Positions 22,594-32,000 of a stretch of DNA of 57,386 nucleotides are shown here, in pieces; positions within the stretch are counted from its first letter, which is position 1; each line of letters begins with the position of its first letter. Below the pieces are notes generated by a model. The model was not told the origin of the DNA, ran no database searches, and worked only from the letters and a program-made list of their open reading frames with translations. Source of the stretch: Penumbrarchaeum sp964445525 (GTDB lineage Archaea > Thermoplasmatota > Penumbrarchaeia > Penumbrarchaeales > Penumbrarchaeaceae). The DNA lies in the NCBI GenBank assembly GCA_964445525.1, contig CAYULA010000024.1, positions 1 through 57,386 of the forward strand. Direction: 5' to 3'. The position numbers were made by a program, and so were the translations under genes.

Positions 22594-23508
22594 TTGAGAT
22601 GCAAGTACTGCGATGGGGCAAGGGTCATAAAGCACGGGAGAAGAAAAACAAAAAAAGGTCCCGTTCAGGTCTATTTATGCAGGGATTGCGATAGGGTCTT
22701 CTCCAGATCGCCTCTTCCCTACATGAATACCAGATCAATACTGGTTTTGAGGGGGATATCTCTCTACAATCAGGGTTACTCTCTTGGACAGGCTTCACAG
22801 ATGCTCAACAGAACATTCGATGAGAGGGTTCCCAGAAATACCCTCCATTACTGGACTAAGAATTATCGAGATGTCTTCACTTACCTGAGGATAAGGAAGA
22901 AGATTGAACCAAAGCTGCCCCTTTTACCCAAGGTTTACCTGAAACATACATTCTCCCTGCATAGAACGAAAGTATCCAGGCTTCCGCAAAACTTTGATTC
23001 ACTTTCCGATTACATCTACAAGGCTTACAGAGGAATTGATAAATCACACCTCCAGGGGAGAAGCCTGAGAAGTGCGGTTGGAAACAAATGTGGTGATATG
23101 TTTCCCAAAAGAAGTTGGATTCGGGATACACCGGAAAACAGAATAATCACCTTGGCAGAGGAGAACGGGGAATCCGATCCCATCAGGTCAGTATTGATCA
23201 ATGACGAAAGGTCGTTATGCCGTAATCTTCCCCTCTACAACAAAACGGGAGGAACTGGAGGCTCCTACGGTTTCCTGGACCTCCTGCAGTATGACGGTGA
23301 CAAATTCATCTGTCTTGTGTATACAAAAAAATCACTGGATGACCTCGAACTACTGAAGTTTCTCATAGGCTGCGGTCATTCCCTCGTCCAGAGAACCGCA
23401 ATAGGTTACGAGAAGATCAGGGTGGGTGCCTTCGATAACGAGAAGATGTGGCTCTTGGACCTACCCATTCCCCTGAAGAAGCTGAGAATGCAACCGAAAG
23501 ATAATTGA
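22594..23508 (+). CDS. IS1-type zinc finger/HTH protein without transposase core
   Basis: The 304-residue protein begins with a four-Cys zinc finger, CKYCDGARVIKHGRRKTKKG...CRDCDRVF (residues ~3-38), as in IS1 InsA-type transposases. An HTH-like region follows (LRGISLYNQGYSLGQASQML, then VPRNTLHYWTKNY). The remaining ~200 residues show no DDE motif or other recognised domain; a hydrophobic segment ICLVYTKKSLDDLELLKFLI lies near residue 245. There are no terminal repeats around it. A TATA-like GGGTTTAATAG sits 25-30 bases before the ATG. It is followed by metK after 21 bases, so it may be a domesticated regulator of methionine-cycle genes. Confidence 0.7.
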   Translation: MRCKYCDGARVIKHGRRKTKKGPVQVYLCRDCDRVFSRSPLPYMNTRSILVLRGISLYNQGYSLGQASQMLNRTFDERVPRNTLHYWTKNYRDVFTYLRIRKKIEPKLPLLPKVYLKHTFSLHRTKVSRLPQNFDSLSDYIYKAYRGIDKSHLQGRSLRSAVGNKCGDMFPKRSWIRDTPENRIITLAEENGESDPIRSVLINDERSLCRNLPLYNKTGGTGGSYGFLDLLQYDGDKFICLVYTKKSLDDLELLKFLIGCGHSLVQRTAIGYEKIRVGAFDNEKMWLLDLPIPLKKLRMQPKDN

Positions 23509-23529
23509 TTTTGACACCTTTCAGGAATC

Positions 23530-24693
23530 ATGATCAGAAACCGACCCTACAGGTTCACGTCCGAATCGGTAACCGAGGGACATCCCGACAAGATGGCAGA
23601 CCAGATCTCGGACGCAATACTGGATGATGTTCTCCAACAGGACCCAAACGGCAAGGTTGCATGCGAGACCCTTCTCACCTCCTCACTGGCTTTCGTTGCC
23701 GGAGAGATCACGACAGAAGCTTACGTGGACGTGCGCAAGGTCGTTACCGATACCGTTGAAGAGATAGGCTACGACGATCCATCACTGGGATTTGATTACA
23801 AGTCCTGCGCCGTTTTGACCTCCATTCACGAACAGTCAGCAGATATCAATATAGGGGTGACCGGCAAGGGCATACATTCCGAACAGGGAGCCGGGGATCA
23901 GGGTTTGATGTTCGGTTATGCCACCAATGAAACCAGGGAGATGATTCCGACAACCATTCTCTTTGCCCACAGGATCACCAGGCGACTGGCGGAGGTCAGG
24001 AAGAAGGGAATCATCGATTACATAGGCCCCGATGGAAAATCCCAGGTGACCGTGGATTATACAAGAGGGGGACCGGTCTCCGTCAATGCGGTGGTGGTCG
24101 CCTCCCAGCATAGAGTGGGAATCGAATATTCGACAATAAAGGAGGATATAATAGACGAGGTGATAAGGCCCTCCATTCCGGCCGAGATGCTCAATGATGA
24201 AACCAGATTCCACGTTAACGAGACGGGCTCTTTCATAACGGGAGGGCCGCAGGCGGATACGGGCCTCACGGGAAGGAAGATCATCGTTGATACCTACGGG
24301 GGTGTTGGATCACACGGGGGAGGGGCATTCTCGGGGAAGGATCCTTCAAAGGTGGACAGATCCGGATCCTACATGGCCAGGTACCTAGCCAAGAATATCG
24401 TTGCCGCGGGTCTTTCCGACAGGGCCGAGGTCCAGATAGCATATGCCATAGGAGTTGCCGAGCCCGTGTCCCTGATGGTGGACACCCATGGAACGGCAAA
24501 GATATCTGAGGAGAACATCGAATCCCTGATTCAGGAGAACTTCGATCTGCGACCAGCCTCCATTATTCAATATCTTGATCTCCTCAAGCCCATTTACAGG
24601 AAAACAGCTGCCTACGGCCATTTCGGAAGGGAAGGTTTCACCTGGGAGAAGACTGACAGGGCTCAGGAGCTGAGGGACCTTGCAGGGATGTGA
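23530..24693 (+). CDS. metK: S-adenosylmethionine synthetase, bacterial type
   Basis: The 387-residue protein has the bacterial/eukaryotic MetK motifs: ESVTEGHPDKMADQISDAIL (residues ~13-32), GEITTEAYVDV, GAGDQGLMFGYA (~115-126), GGPQADTGLTGRKIIVDTYG and GGGAFSGKDPSKVDRS. It makes SAM from methionine and ATP as a dimer or tetramer. Most archaea use the distinct archaeal MAT family, so this gene suggests lateral acquisition or lineage-specific replacement. ahcY follows after four bases, giving a SAM-cycle operon. Confidence 0.96.
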   Translation: MIRNRPYRFTSESVTEGHPDKMADQISDAILDDVLQQDPNGKVACETLLTSSLAFVAGEITTEAYVDVRKVVTDTVEEIGYDDPSLGFDYKSCAVLTSIHEQSADINIGVTGKGIHSEQGAGDQGLMFGYATNETREMIPTTILFAHRITRRLAEVRKKGIIDYIGPDGKSQVTVDYTRGGPVSVNAVVVASQHRVGIEYSTIKEDIIDEVIRPSIPAEMLNDETRFHVNETGSFITGGPQADTGLTGRKIIVDTYGGVGSHGGGAFSGKDPSKVDRSGSYMARYLAKNIVAAGLSDRAEVQIAYAIGVAEPVSLMVDTHGTAKISEENIESLIQENFDLRPASIIQYLDLLKPIYRKTAAYGHFGREGFTWEKTDRAQELRDLAGM

Positions 24694-24697
24694 TAAA

Positions 24698-25957
24698 ATG
24701 GATATACTTTTGTTCGAGGACCTCAACAAGGAGGAGAGATCAACACTCATAGAAAAGGGGTCCAGAAGGCTAGATTGGGCCTTATCCTTCATGCCGGTTC
24801 TATCTTCTCTCAGCAGGGAAATTGGAGAGAACGGAACCTTGAAGGATATCAGAATTGCCATGGCACTGCACACCGAAGCAAAGACGGGTGTGCTTGCCCT
24901 GTCACTTGCAGAGGCCGGGGCAAGAGTGAGGCTAACTTCCTGCAATCCGCTTTCAACCGATGACAGCGTATCGCTTGCACTTATGGACAGAGGAATAGAA
25001 GTGAGAGCGAGACACGGGGAGTCGAGAGAGGATTACTACAGAGCACTCAATTGGGCGCTGGACATGGAGCCTCAAGTGATAATAGACGACGGCGGCGACC
25101 TTCTCAAGCTCTTACACACCGAGAGAAGGGAACTCCTCGGAAAGGTCCTCGGAGGATGCGAGGAGACCACAACAGGAATCATAAGACTGAAGGCAATGGA
25201 AAAGGAGGGGAAGCTGGAGATTCCCATGATGAATGTGAACGACTGCGCCATGAAGCATTTCTTCGATAACAGGTACGGTACCGGTCAGTCCACCATGGAC
25301 GGTATCTTGAATGCCACAAATCTTACCATTGCAGGAAGGAAGGTATCCGTGGCCGGTTACGGCTGGTGCGGAAAAGGCATAGCGATGAGATTGAAGGGAT
25401 TGGGTGCCGTGGTAACCATATCGGAGGTGGACCCGATAAAAGCAGTGGAGGCCGCACATGATGGTTTCAATGTGAGATCGCTGAAGGAAGCCGCTCCCGA
25501 AGCAGACATTATAATCACGGCCACAGGGTGCAAGAATGTTGTAAGCAAGGAAATTATCCAGAATCTCAAGGATAACTGCACCCTGGCAAATTCCGGGCAT
25601 TTCGATAACGAGATAGATGTCTCCTACCTCGGCAATTTTCCCTCGAGAAGAACCAGGGAGCATGTGGAAACCTTCGATCTGGAAGGGAAAAGGATCAATC
25701 TACTCAGCGAGGGGAGGCTTGTAAACCTCGCTGCGGGACAGGGGCATCCGGTCGAGATAATGGACATGTCCTTTGCGATACAGATGGCCGGTGCGGAGAT
25801 GATCGCCAAGGGCGGGCTTTTAAAGGGGGTTATAGACTTTCCCGATGAACTGGACAGGAATATTGCTTTGATCAAGCTCCGATCCATGGGGGCCACAATC
25901 GATACATTGACCGAAGAACAGAAGGAATACCTCACCTCTTGGGAGGAAGGTACCTGA
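24698..25957 (+). CDS. ahcY: Adenosylhomocysteinase
   Basis: The protein is 419 residues from the ATG at 24698. It shows the SAHH motifs ALHTEAKTGVLALSLAEAGA, DDGGDLLKLLH, EETTTGIIRLKAM (~150), and NVNDCAMKHFFDNRYGTGQS with the conserved N, K, D and N residues. The NAD-binding motif is VAGYGWCGKGIAMRLKGLGA, and NSGHFDNEIDV follows. It hydrolyses S-adenosylhomocysteine, or the inosyl analog as in some methanogens, to remove product inhibition of methyltransferases. The short C-terminus without the KPDHYRY tail is usual for archaea and many bacteria. A start 18 bases upstream would overlap metK. Confidence 0.94.
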   Translation: MDILLFEDLNKEERSTLIEKGSRRLDWALSFMPVLSSLSREIGENGTLKDIRIAMALHTEAKTGVLALSLAEAGARVRLTSCNPLSTDDSVSLALMDRGIEVRARHGESREDYYRALNWALDMEPQVIIDDGGDLLKLLHTERRELLGKVLGGCEETTTGIIRLKAMEKEGKLEIPMMNVNDCAMKHFFDNRYGTGQSTMDGILNATNLTIAGRKVSVAGYGWCGKGIAMRLKGLGAVVTISEVDPIKAVEAAHDGFNVRSLKEAAPEADIIITATGCKNVVSKEIIQNLKDNCTLANSGHFDNEIDVSYLGNFPSRRTREHVETFDLEGKRINLLSEGRLVNLAAGQGHPVEIMDMSFAIQMAGAEMIAKGGLLKGVIDFPDELDRNIALIKLRSMGATIDTLTEEQKEYLTSWEEGT

Positions 25958-25988
25958 TGATATCATTGTATAAGATTGGCTATTGAGG

Positions 25989-25999
25989 TTTTTTATATC
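25989..25999 (+). promoter_or_regulatory. TATA box upstream of the Cys-rich small protein and nmd3
   Basis: TTTTTTATATC is a strong TATA element about 40-50 bases before the ATG at 26039, so transcription starts about 15-25 bases before that ATG. Confidence 0.55.
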
Positions 26000-26038
26000 A
26001 AAATAGCATTTAACCCCAACATCACGGGTGTACATTTC

Positions 26039-26263
26039 ATGGAAGAGTTAACAAAGAAGAGACCTTTGATAATGAAGGATTTCCAACACAAGAGAACCCG
26101 ACCAAAGCTTTGGTGCGGGAGGGTTCAGGGACTGTGCGACGGATCCCTCTGCTCCGCATGCCACCTTTTCCCGGAAAAGGATCTTACTTCGGATTCGATA
26201 CTTTCCAGACCCACAATGACGGATCACGCTTCCATCGGCCTTATCAGGGACGAGGAAGAATGA
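26039..26263 (+). CDS. Small Cys-rich protein
   Basis: The protein is 74 residues from the ATG at 26039, with four cysteines in KLWCGRVQGLCDGSLCSACH. This spacing could hold a zinc or iron-sulfur site. The N-terminus is basic (KKRPLIMKDFQHKRTRPK). GGGTGT precedes the ATG by about ten bases, and a strong TATA box lies upstream. nmd3 follows after 35 bases, so the two are probably co-transcribed. The family is not recognised. Confidence 0.6.
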   Translation: MEELTKKRPLIMKDFQHKRTRPKLWCGRVQGLCDGSLCSACHLFPEKDLTSDSILSRPTMTDHASIGLIRDEEE

Positions 26264-26280
26264 AAGCCTTTTAGTATGAG

Positions 26281-26299
26281 TCCGCCAAGTCAGGGCGGA
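26281..26299 (+). promoter_or_regulatory. Hairpin abutting the nmd3 start codon
   Basis: TCCGCC (26281-26286) and GGCGGA (26294-26299) form a 6-bp stem whose 3' arm contains the AGGGCGG ribosome-site-like bases and the A of the ATG. It could lower nmd3 initiation or act as a terminator for the upstream gene. This is a short stem and may be chance. Confidence 0.3.
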
Positions 26300-27315
26300 T
26301 GCTTTGCCTCAGATGCGGTAAGAGAGAGCAGTTTGCAGACAACCTGTGCGAGGATTGCCTGACCAGGACCGTTAAACCGGTGATATTGGATCCTGTCGTC
26401 CAGGGAACGGTTTGTCCCAATTGCAACAGGATTTTAAGGGGAAAATCCTGGGATGAATGCCAGGGAAACATATCCGATGCGGCATGTCAGATAGCTTTCT
26501 CTTCTGCCGGTCTGATCGACGGGGCCTCGAATCCCAGGATCGAGCTCTCCGTGGACCATCAGGACAATACGCTCTTCAGGATATCCGGGACCTCCGTTGT
26601 GAATTACAAGGGACTGCTTCTGGAAAACGAAATTTCCACTGAGGTGAGGATCACGCTTTCCCAGTGTTCCTTCTGCTCGAGACAGAGCGGCAACTACTTC
26701 GAGGCCATTATACAGATTCGAGGTCTGGAGAAAATATCCGAAAAAGAAATCGAAGACCTGCTTGATCACATCAGGGAGTCCACCGAGAAAATGAATTCGA
26801 AGGACCCCAATGTATTCATCACCAAGGAGGAGAAGGTAAGGGGAGGATACGACTTCTACATGGGAGAAAACTCCTTCGCAAAGCAGTTCTCACTCAAGCT
26901 ACACGAGGTTTACGGGGGAGAATACAAATGGTCCTCCTCTCTGTTTGGGAGAAGGGAAGGAAGGGATGTTTACAGACATACCTACCTGGTAAGGCTTCCG
27001 GGGTTTGTCGTCGGAGATTATCTGGTCAGGGAGGGGGAGCCGCTGAAGGTGGTGAAGATGTCAAAGAAAGTGACGGTCAGGTCCCTAACCAGGAACAGGG
27101 AAGAGACCATGGACCAGGCTTCGGCCATGTCTCTCAGGAAATTGAAAAAGGATGATGTTGAGAAGGATCTTGTTGTAGTATCCTCCATGGGCGAAGAGGT
27201 TCAGGTACTTCATCCCACCACCTTGATGACAACTGACATGGTCCTCAAAGGCAGGAAGGTTCTATCCGACACCATAAGAGGTGCCATGATAGACGGGGAG
27301 CTCTATCTTGTCTGA
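26299..27315 (+). CDS. nmd3: NMD3-like ribosome biogenesis/export protein
   Basis: The 338-residue protein matches archaeal NMD3. The N-terminal treble of CxxC motifs is CLRCGKREQFADNLCEDCL, then CPNCNRIL (~42-49) and CSFCSRQSGNYFEAIIQIRG (~122-141). The eIF5A-like C-terminal part has YLVRLPGFVVGDYLVREGE. In eukaryotes NMD3 carries 60S subunits from the nucleus; in archaea it is thought to act in 50S maturation or as an anti-association factor. This is one of the best markers that the window is archaeal. The gene converges with the pilin genes. Confidence 0.92.
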   Translation: MLCLRCGKREQFADNLCEDCLTRTVKPVILDPVVQGTVCPNCNRILRGKSWDECQGNISDAACQIAFSSAGLIDGASNPRIELSVDHQDNTLFRISGTSVVNYKGLLLENEISTEVRITLSQCSFCSRQSGNYFEAIIQIRGLEKISEKEIEDLLDHIRESTEKMNSKDPNVFITKEEKVRGGYDFYMGENSFAKQFSLKLHEVYGGEYKWSSSLFGRREGRDVYRHTYLVRLPGFVVGDYLVREGEPLKVVKMSKKVTVRSLTRNREETMDQASAMSLRKLKKDDVEKDLVVVSSMGEEVQVLHPTTLMTTDMVLKGRKVLSDTIRGAMIDGELYLV

Positions 27316-28176
27316 TCAGTTGATGGCTATCTGATAGAGTGGGGTCCTGATCTCAAGAACATCAAGTGTGTTCAATGATATGGTTATATTCGGATTCCCG
27401 TTTGCATCGGTTCCGGATGTTACCGAATAATCGGTCGGATTGAGAGAGTTCTCCGAGGCCATGGTATTGATCAGTTCGGTCCAGAGGACTCCGTATTGAG
27501 TGGTTATATCTATGGAGATGACGTCTGCGGGATCTATATTGTAGTCCGTGGATTGGGAGGACAGGAGTGTTGTGGTGGCAAGGTATGATCCTGTACCGGA
27601 GAAGCTTTGTTCGTTCCCTTCTATGGTCATGATCATGATGAACAGGGTCGTCTCTCCGGTGTCGGGATCGGTTCTGAGGACCATATTGGGCCTCCCCTTG
27701 AGAACCGGGGATCCTCCCGCCTGCTGTCGAATTATGGCCCCAGCCTCGAGACTGATGTCCTGATCCTCGACATTTATCGTATTGGAGGAATATGTCAGAG
27801 CCCCTCTTCCCTGAGAATATATGGTACCTGTCTGATCGTATACCTCCACTATTCCCAGTTCGTTCCTGAGCTCGATGGAACCCGTCATCCTTCCGAAACC
27901 GAAAATGGGTCCTCCGTTGGAACCGAGGGTTATCTTGGTTGTCGATGTCGTTCCCGGTTCACCGTTCAATGAAAGGGTGTCAAAACCGGTCTTAAGGTCC
28001 ATGTAGGAGTCCATCACGCCGTTCAGGGTCTGGACCTCGATGTCCTTGCCCCAGGCCGGGAGATATGTGGAAAATATCATCCCCATTAGGGAGATCACAA
28101 TCCCGGCTATCATAATCAGGGATACCACGTTGGATACACCCGAATTTCTCTCTCCTTTTTTATGGGTCCGCATCAT
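27316..28176 (-). CDS. Type IV pilin-like protein
   Basis: The protein is 286 residues from the ATG at 28176. It has a class III signal peptide: basic RTHKKGERN, then GVSNVVSLIMIAGIVISLMG, as in archaeal pilins processed by a prepilin peptidase. The exported part is Gly/Ser/Thr-rich, with SLEAGAIIRQQAGG and a TLFIMIMTIEGNEQSFSG strand similar to the upstream pilin-like protein. The start overlaps the upstream stop in ATGATG, with GGAGGT eight bases before. It is the last gene of a probable three-gene operon with a giant pilin-headed adhesin. Confidence 0.82.
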   Translation of the reverse strand: MMRTHKKGERNSGVSNVVSLIMIAGIVISLMGMIFSTYLPAWGKDIEVQTLNGVMDSYMDLKTGFDTLSLNGEPGTTSTTKITLGSNGGPIFGFGRMTGSIELRNELGIVEVYDQTGTIYSQGRGALTYSSNTINVEDQDISLEAGAIIRQQAGGSPVLKGRPNMVLRTDPDTGETTLFIMIMTIEGNEQSFSGTGSYLATTTLLSSQSTDYNIDPADVISIDITTQYGVLWTELINTMASENSLNPTDYSVTSGTDANGNPNITISLNTLDVLEIRTPLYQIAIN

Positions 28177-29030
28177 AACGAGACCTCCATCTCTCCTATG
28201 TTTGCAACGAATCGTTCCATCCCCTGGAGTTCGACCTCGAGATATTCGGAAGTCGAGGTCCAGTCCGTTGGCTGGATTATTCGAAAATCGGAATTCTCTT
28301 TCAATGCGTTCGACACGAGATCGTTTCTGAAATGGTCCTCCCAGGCCTCCTCTCCGGGACAGTTTATCCGAATTGATACGACCTGTCCCGCCGTGGGTTC
28401 CAGAACCAGATCTGCGAGTCCCGCCATTCCAATGCTCAGAGCCACGGAATCGATACCGGAAATCGACCATTGGTTCCCGGTCATCGAGAACAGGATCATC
28501 GAATATGTCCATCCGGTGGGAGTCCTTGATATCTCGGATGTGGGGGTTGTGGACATCGCGTAGTATCCGTACTCGTTCAGTACTATCCCTCCGGCCTGGT
28601 ACATCAAGACCTGATCATGGTAATAGAAATTATTCGAGGTGAAGGTCAGAGACCCCGATACGGTGTTCAGCATTCTCTCGGCTCCTCCATCCTCCAGATA
28701 GATGGCCATCTCGAACAGATCCGGATCGGGAGAGTAATCAAGTATACCGGAGGATCTGGCCACTCCAAGGTACGGGTTGCCGGAGGTACCGAGTGTAACC
28801 CGGTTGAGAATCCTGCTCTCTGTGTCGCCTGACCTGACAATTGTACCCATTGAGGCCCTCACGGACATGAGGGAGTCCGAAACGTCCGCGGCATGGAGCA
28901 TGTCATCGTCCTTGCCCACTATCTCGCCGTAATCCAGAAGGAGCCTTCCTCCAACCGATAGTATGATGGAGAGCATCAGCACGGTGGTGACCATGACAGC
29001 GTCTCCCTTTCGGTCCGAGATCCTTTTCAT
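28173..29030 (-). CDS. Type IV pilin-like protein
   Basis: The 285-residue protein starts MKRISDRKGDAVMVTTVLML, a class III-like signal with the hydrophobic stretch at residues ~12-31. Shared features with the next gene include RNRVTLGTSGNPYLGVARSS/LGSNGGPIFGFGRM-type segments, SGSLTFTSNNFYYHDQVLMYQAGGIVL and SMILFSMTGNQWSISG, so the two are ancient paralogs. One cysteine is present in RINCPGEEAWED. The start lies 20 bases after the giant adhesin stop. It is likely a minor pilin or surface-assembled subunit. Confidence 0.8.
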   Translation of the reverse strand: MKRISDRKGDAVMVTTVLMLSIILSVGGRLLLDYGEIVGKDDDMLHAADVSDSLMSVRASMGTIVRSGDTESRILNRVTLGTSGNPYLGVARSSGILDYSPDPDLFEMAIYLEDGGAERMLNTVSGSLTFTSNNFYYHDQVLMYQAGGIVLNEYGYYAMSTTPTSEISRTPTGWTYSMILFSMTGNQWSISGIDSVALSIGMAGLADLVLEPTAGQVVSIRINCPGEEAWEDHFRNDLVSNALKENSDFRIIQPTDWTSTSEYLEVELQGMERFVANIGEMEVSL

Positions 29031-29050
29031 CGGTTCACACCCTTTAATGG

Positions 29051-32000
29051 TTAATGTTTCCTCTTGTATTTCCTATTGACCTTTACAGCGACAAGCGGGA
29101 TTGCGATCAGAACGCCTCCTGCAATTACAGCCACGGGAGTGGATAGTTCCTCGCCGGTGGTTAGGTCGGATGTCTCCTCGCCTGTAACAGGTTCATCATC
29201 AATAGAGGCCCTTTTTGGAAGCTCAATGGAAGCTCCCTTCTCGGGAGGTCCCCTCTCCATCTCGTGGCGCGCCACCCTCTCGTAGTAATCTTCCAGTATG
29301 TCCTCAGCTGATGATCTGGTTCCCTCGAGGGATTCGCCGTATACCCGGATATCATCGACGTAGAGGCCCTTGAATGCGGCAGGATCCTCGAAGTGATCCG
29401 GATCGTCGTTGTTGGTAACAACCCTGAATCTCAAGATCACGGTGTTTCCGATGAAACCGTTAAGGTTTGTGATCAGCCTTGTAAGGCTTCCCACCCTGAC
29501 CCAGTTGTAGCTGTTCTTCTCATCTGGAAGTCCCGTGAAGGATTTCCCGTCTCCGGGAACGTTATCGGAAGCATCGCCTTCGGTTCCGGAAACACCCCAG
29601 GAGGTCCTCACACCCAGTGAGAGGGGGATCCAGGATACTCCGTTGTCCTTGGATATCTCCACCCTGAAACCGTCGGGAGGTCTTCCGGATGCTTCGTCGA
29701 TGTTGAACTTTACCCTTCCGTCGAGTATGGCAGTCCTTGCATTGGTCAGGTCAATGGGACGAGTGTAGAGCGAATTGTCTATTCCATCCTTGAAATCATC
29801 ACCGAGATTGGGGTCGCCTGCGAACCAGGCCATGGTTCCGTCACCGTGTAGGTTTTCGGTCTTGACTATGTCCCAGTTGTCCATGGACTGATCCTTGTTG
29901 GGGTTATCGACATCGGATGAGACGTCTATTCTGACATTATCTATCATCCACCCGAAACCGGTTCCTCCGTAGTTGTGGACGTACTGGAATTTGACCTTGA
30001 CATAGTTCCCAGCGAATCTAGTGAGGTCCACGGAGATGTATTCCCATTCGAGTGTGCCACCTCCGCTCTTTCCATTCCAGCACCATCTGATCGGAGTGCC
30101 GTAATCATCTGTATTTAGGCCCCAGAAATCGGTGTGAGTGTTACCGGTGTACGGCTGGTCCGGCTGAATGTACTTGTATTTGTATGCATCGGGATTTTCA
30201 AGATCGGTATTTACGGAATAGTTGCCGGTATCAAAGATGCCCACCATTATCACTCCTCCGTTTGAACCGACCTTGAGGTTGTATTTCTGGTAGAAGGATA
30301 GTCTCGCATCATCCACGTACCTGAGATCGATATAATCCGTTTCCAGATGCTTGTCGGAGTTTGTGGTACTTCCATCGGTCCATGGATTGAGAGGATCTAC
30401 CTGGAAAGCTCCTCCTCCACCGCCCTCTCCACCCTCGTCGCCGGTATCCAAACCCGGATGCAGGAATAACTGGGTAGTCGGTATGATCTGCTTGGAGAGG
30501 CTGGGGCTGGACCATGACAGCTGAGCAACAGCTCCGCCCCCGTTTTCGTAATATTCCATAACCACGCTGTAACGCTTCCCTGCCTTCAAGCTGATCGGAA
30601 GGGAAGAATATTCCCTTGGGCTCTGATCCCTCCAGGCGTCACCGATAACCAATATATCATCGATATAGAGTCTGGCTCCATCATCGGATCTCGTATAGAA
30701 GGTAACTGCTTCGGTATAGAGAGGCTCAACATACCCTGTCCACCTAACGCTGAAGTCATCGTTGTCCATACCGGTCATTGGTCTACCGTTTCCCCAATTG
30801 TTATCCACATTTGGATCTATTTGAATGGTGAACAGATCAGTAAAGAACTGATTATTGTGGGATCTGTCACCGTCGTAGTACTCCGCTCTCAGGCCGTTCT
30901 GGCCTTCCCATCCGGTCTCGAAAAGCTCCTGGACCTCGAGATCGCTAAGAAGATCACTGAAGAGCCAGATTTCGTCGAGCCTTCCATCAAGTGTACTCGC
31001 AGATGAATACCAACCATCCCTGTATCTCAGAGTGTCGGCGGAATAACCGAAGTTGAACTCATCCGGATGGGCCCTTATGAACCCCGATATGGATTGGGTT
31101 CCAACATTGACCCCGTCCAGGTAATAGCTTTGGGTTGCTCCTGTTCCGTCGAAGATAAAAGCTGCATGGTGCCAGGTCGTATCATCTCTCATGGGAGCAC
31201 TTACCCAGGTTTCCGGAAGTGCATTCAGTGTATCCGACCAGAAACCGAAATGGATCTGGTCATTCATCACGTAGATATTGATTCCGTCCCACTGGTCCCC
31301 CTCCTTGAACAGGACCTGTCTGTTATTTGTATCATCAAGCTTGAACCAAAATGCAATGGATCTCTCAACGATGTTCATGTTGTTGAGGTTGCTATGGCTC
31401 GGAACCCTCATCTTTGTTGTGGATCCATCAAACTCGTAACAATCACCTATTTGACCCGAACCCCAGTTTCCACTTCCAACCGATGCATGATGTCCGTTCT
31501 CCGAATCCATAGCAGTCCCACCGGTTCCGTCATCAAGTGCCCAATGGGCCTCCGGTGTTGCCACGATCGCCCTTGTGTCCCCGCTCCTGGTTGCCTGCTG
31601 GGCGAGGTTTTGTATCTCCACGAATATGTCATCATAGATGTTTTGAAGTTCCGTTGAGGTCGGAGCGTAGTAATATTTCCCCTTTCCATTGCCATTGAAG
31701 GATGATTTGTCAGCTACGTTCCAGAGGTCATATTCTGTTGTGAACTGGTATAGATCGGGATCATCTACCCTTGTTGGATGTGTCGGAGGTGAGCTGTCAC
31801 CATTTGTATAGGTTGAAGTGTGGGGGTTTGTTGCGAGACCTATTGTGAAAACGTAAACTGGTGCCTCGAGAAGACCTGTCCTTGTATCGCTTCCCCCTCT
31901 CAAGTTTACCCAGTTGGCATATGAACGGCCGTTGTTTATATATCTGTAAACATCATGGTTTGAATTTCCATCCTGAGCGTTGAAATCATAGGTGGCATCC

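Noticed and set aside
31067..31657. 196-codon plus-strand frame inside the giant adhesin gene
   Set aside because: The minus strand encodes recognisable LamG sequence throughout; the plus frame has no known features.
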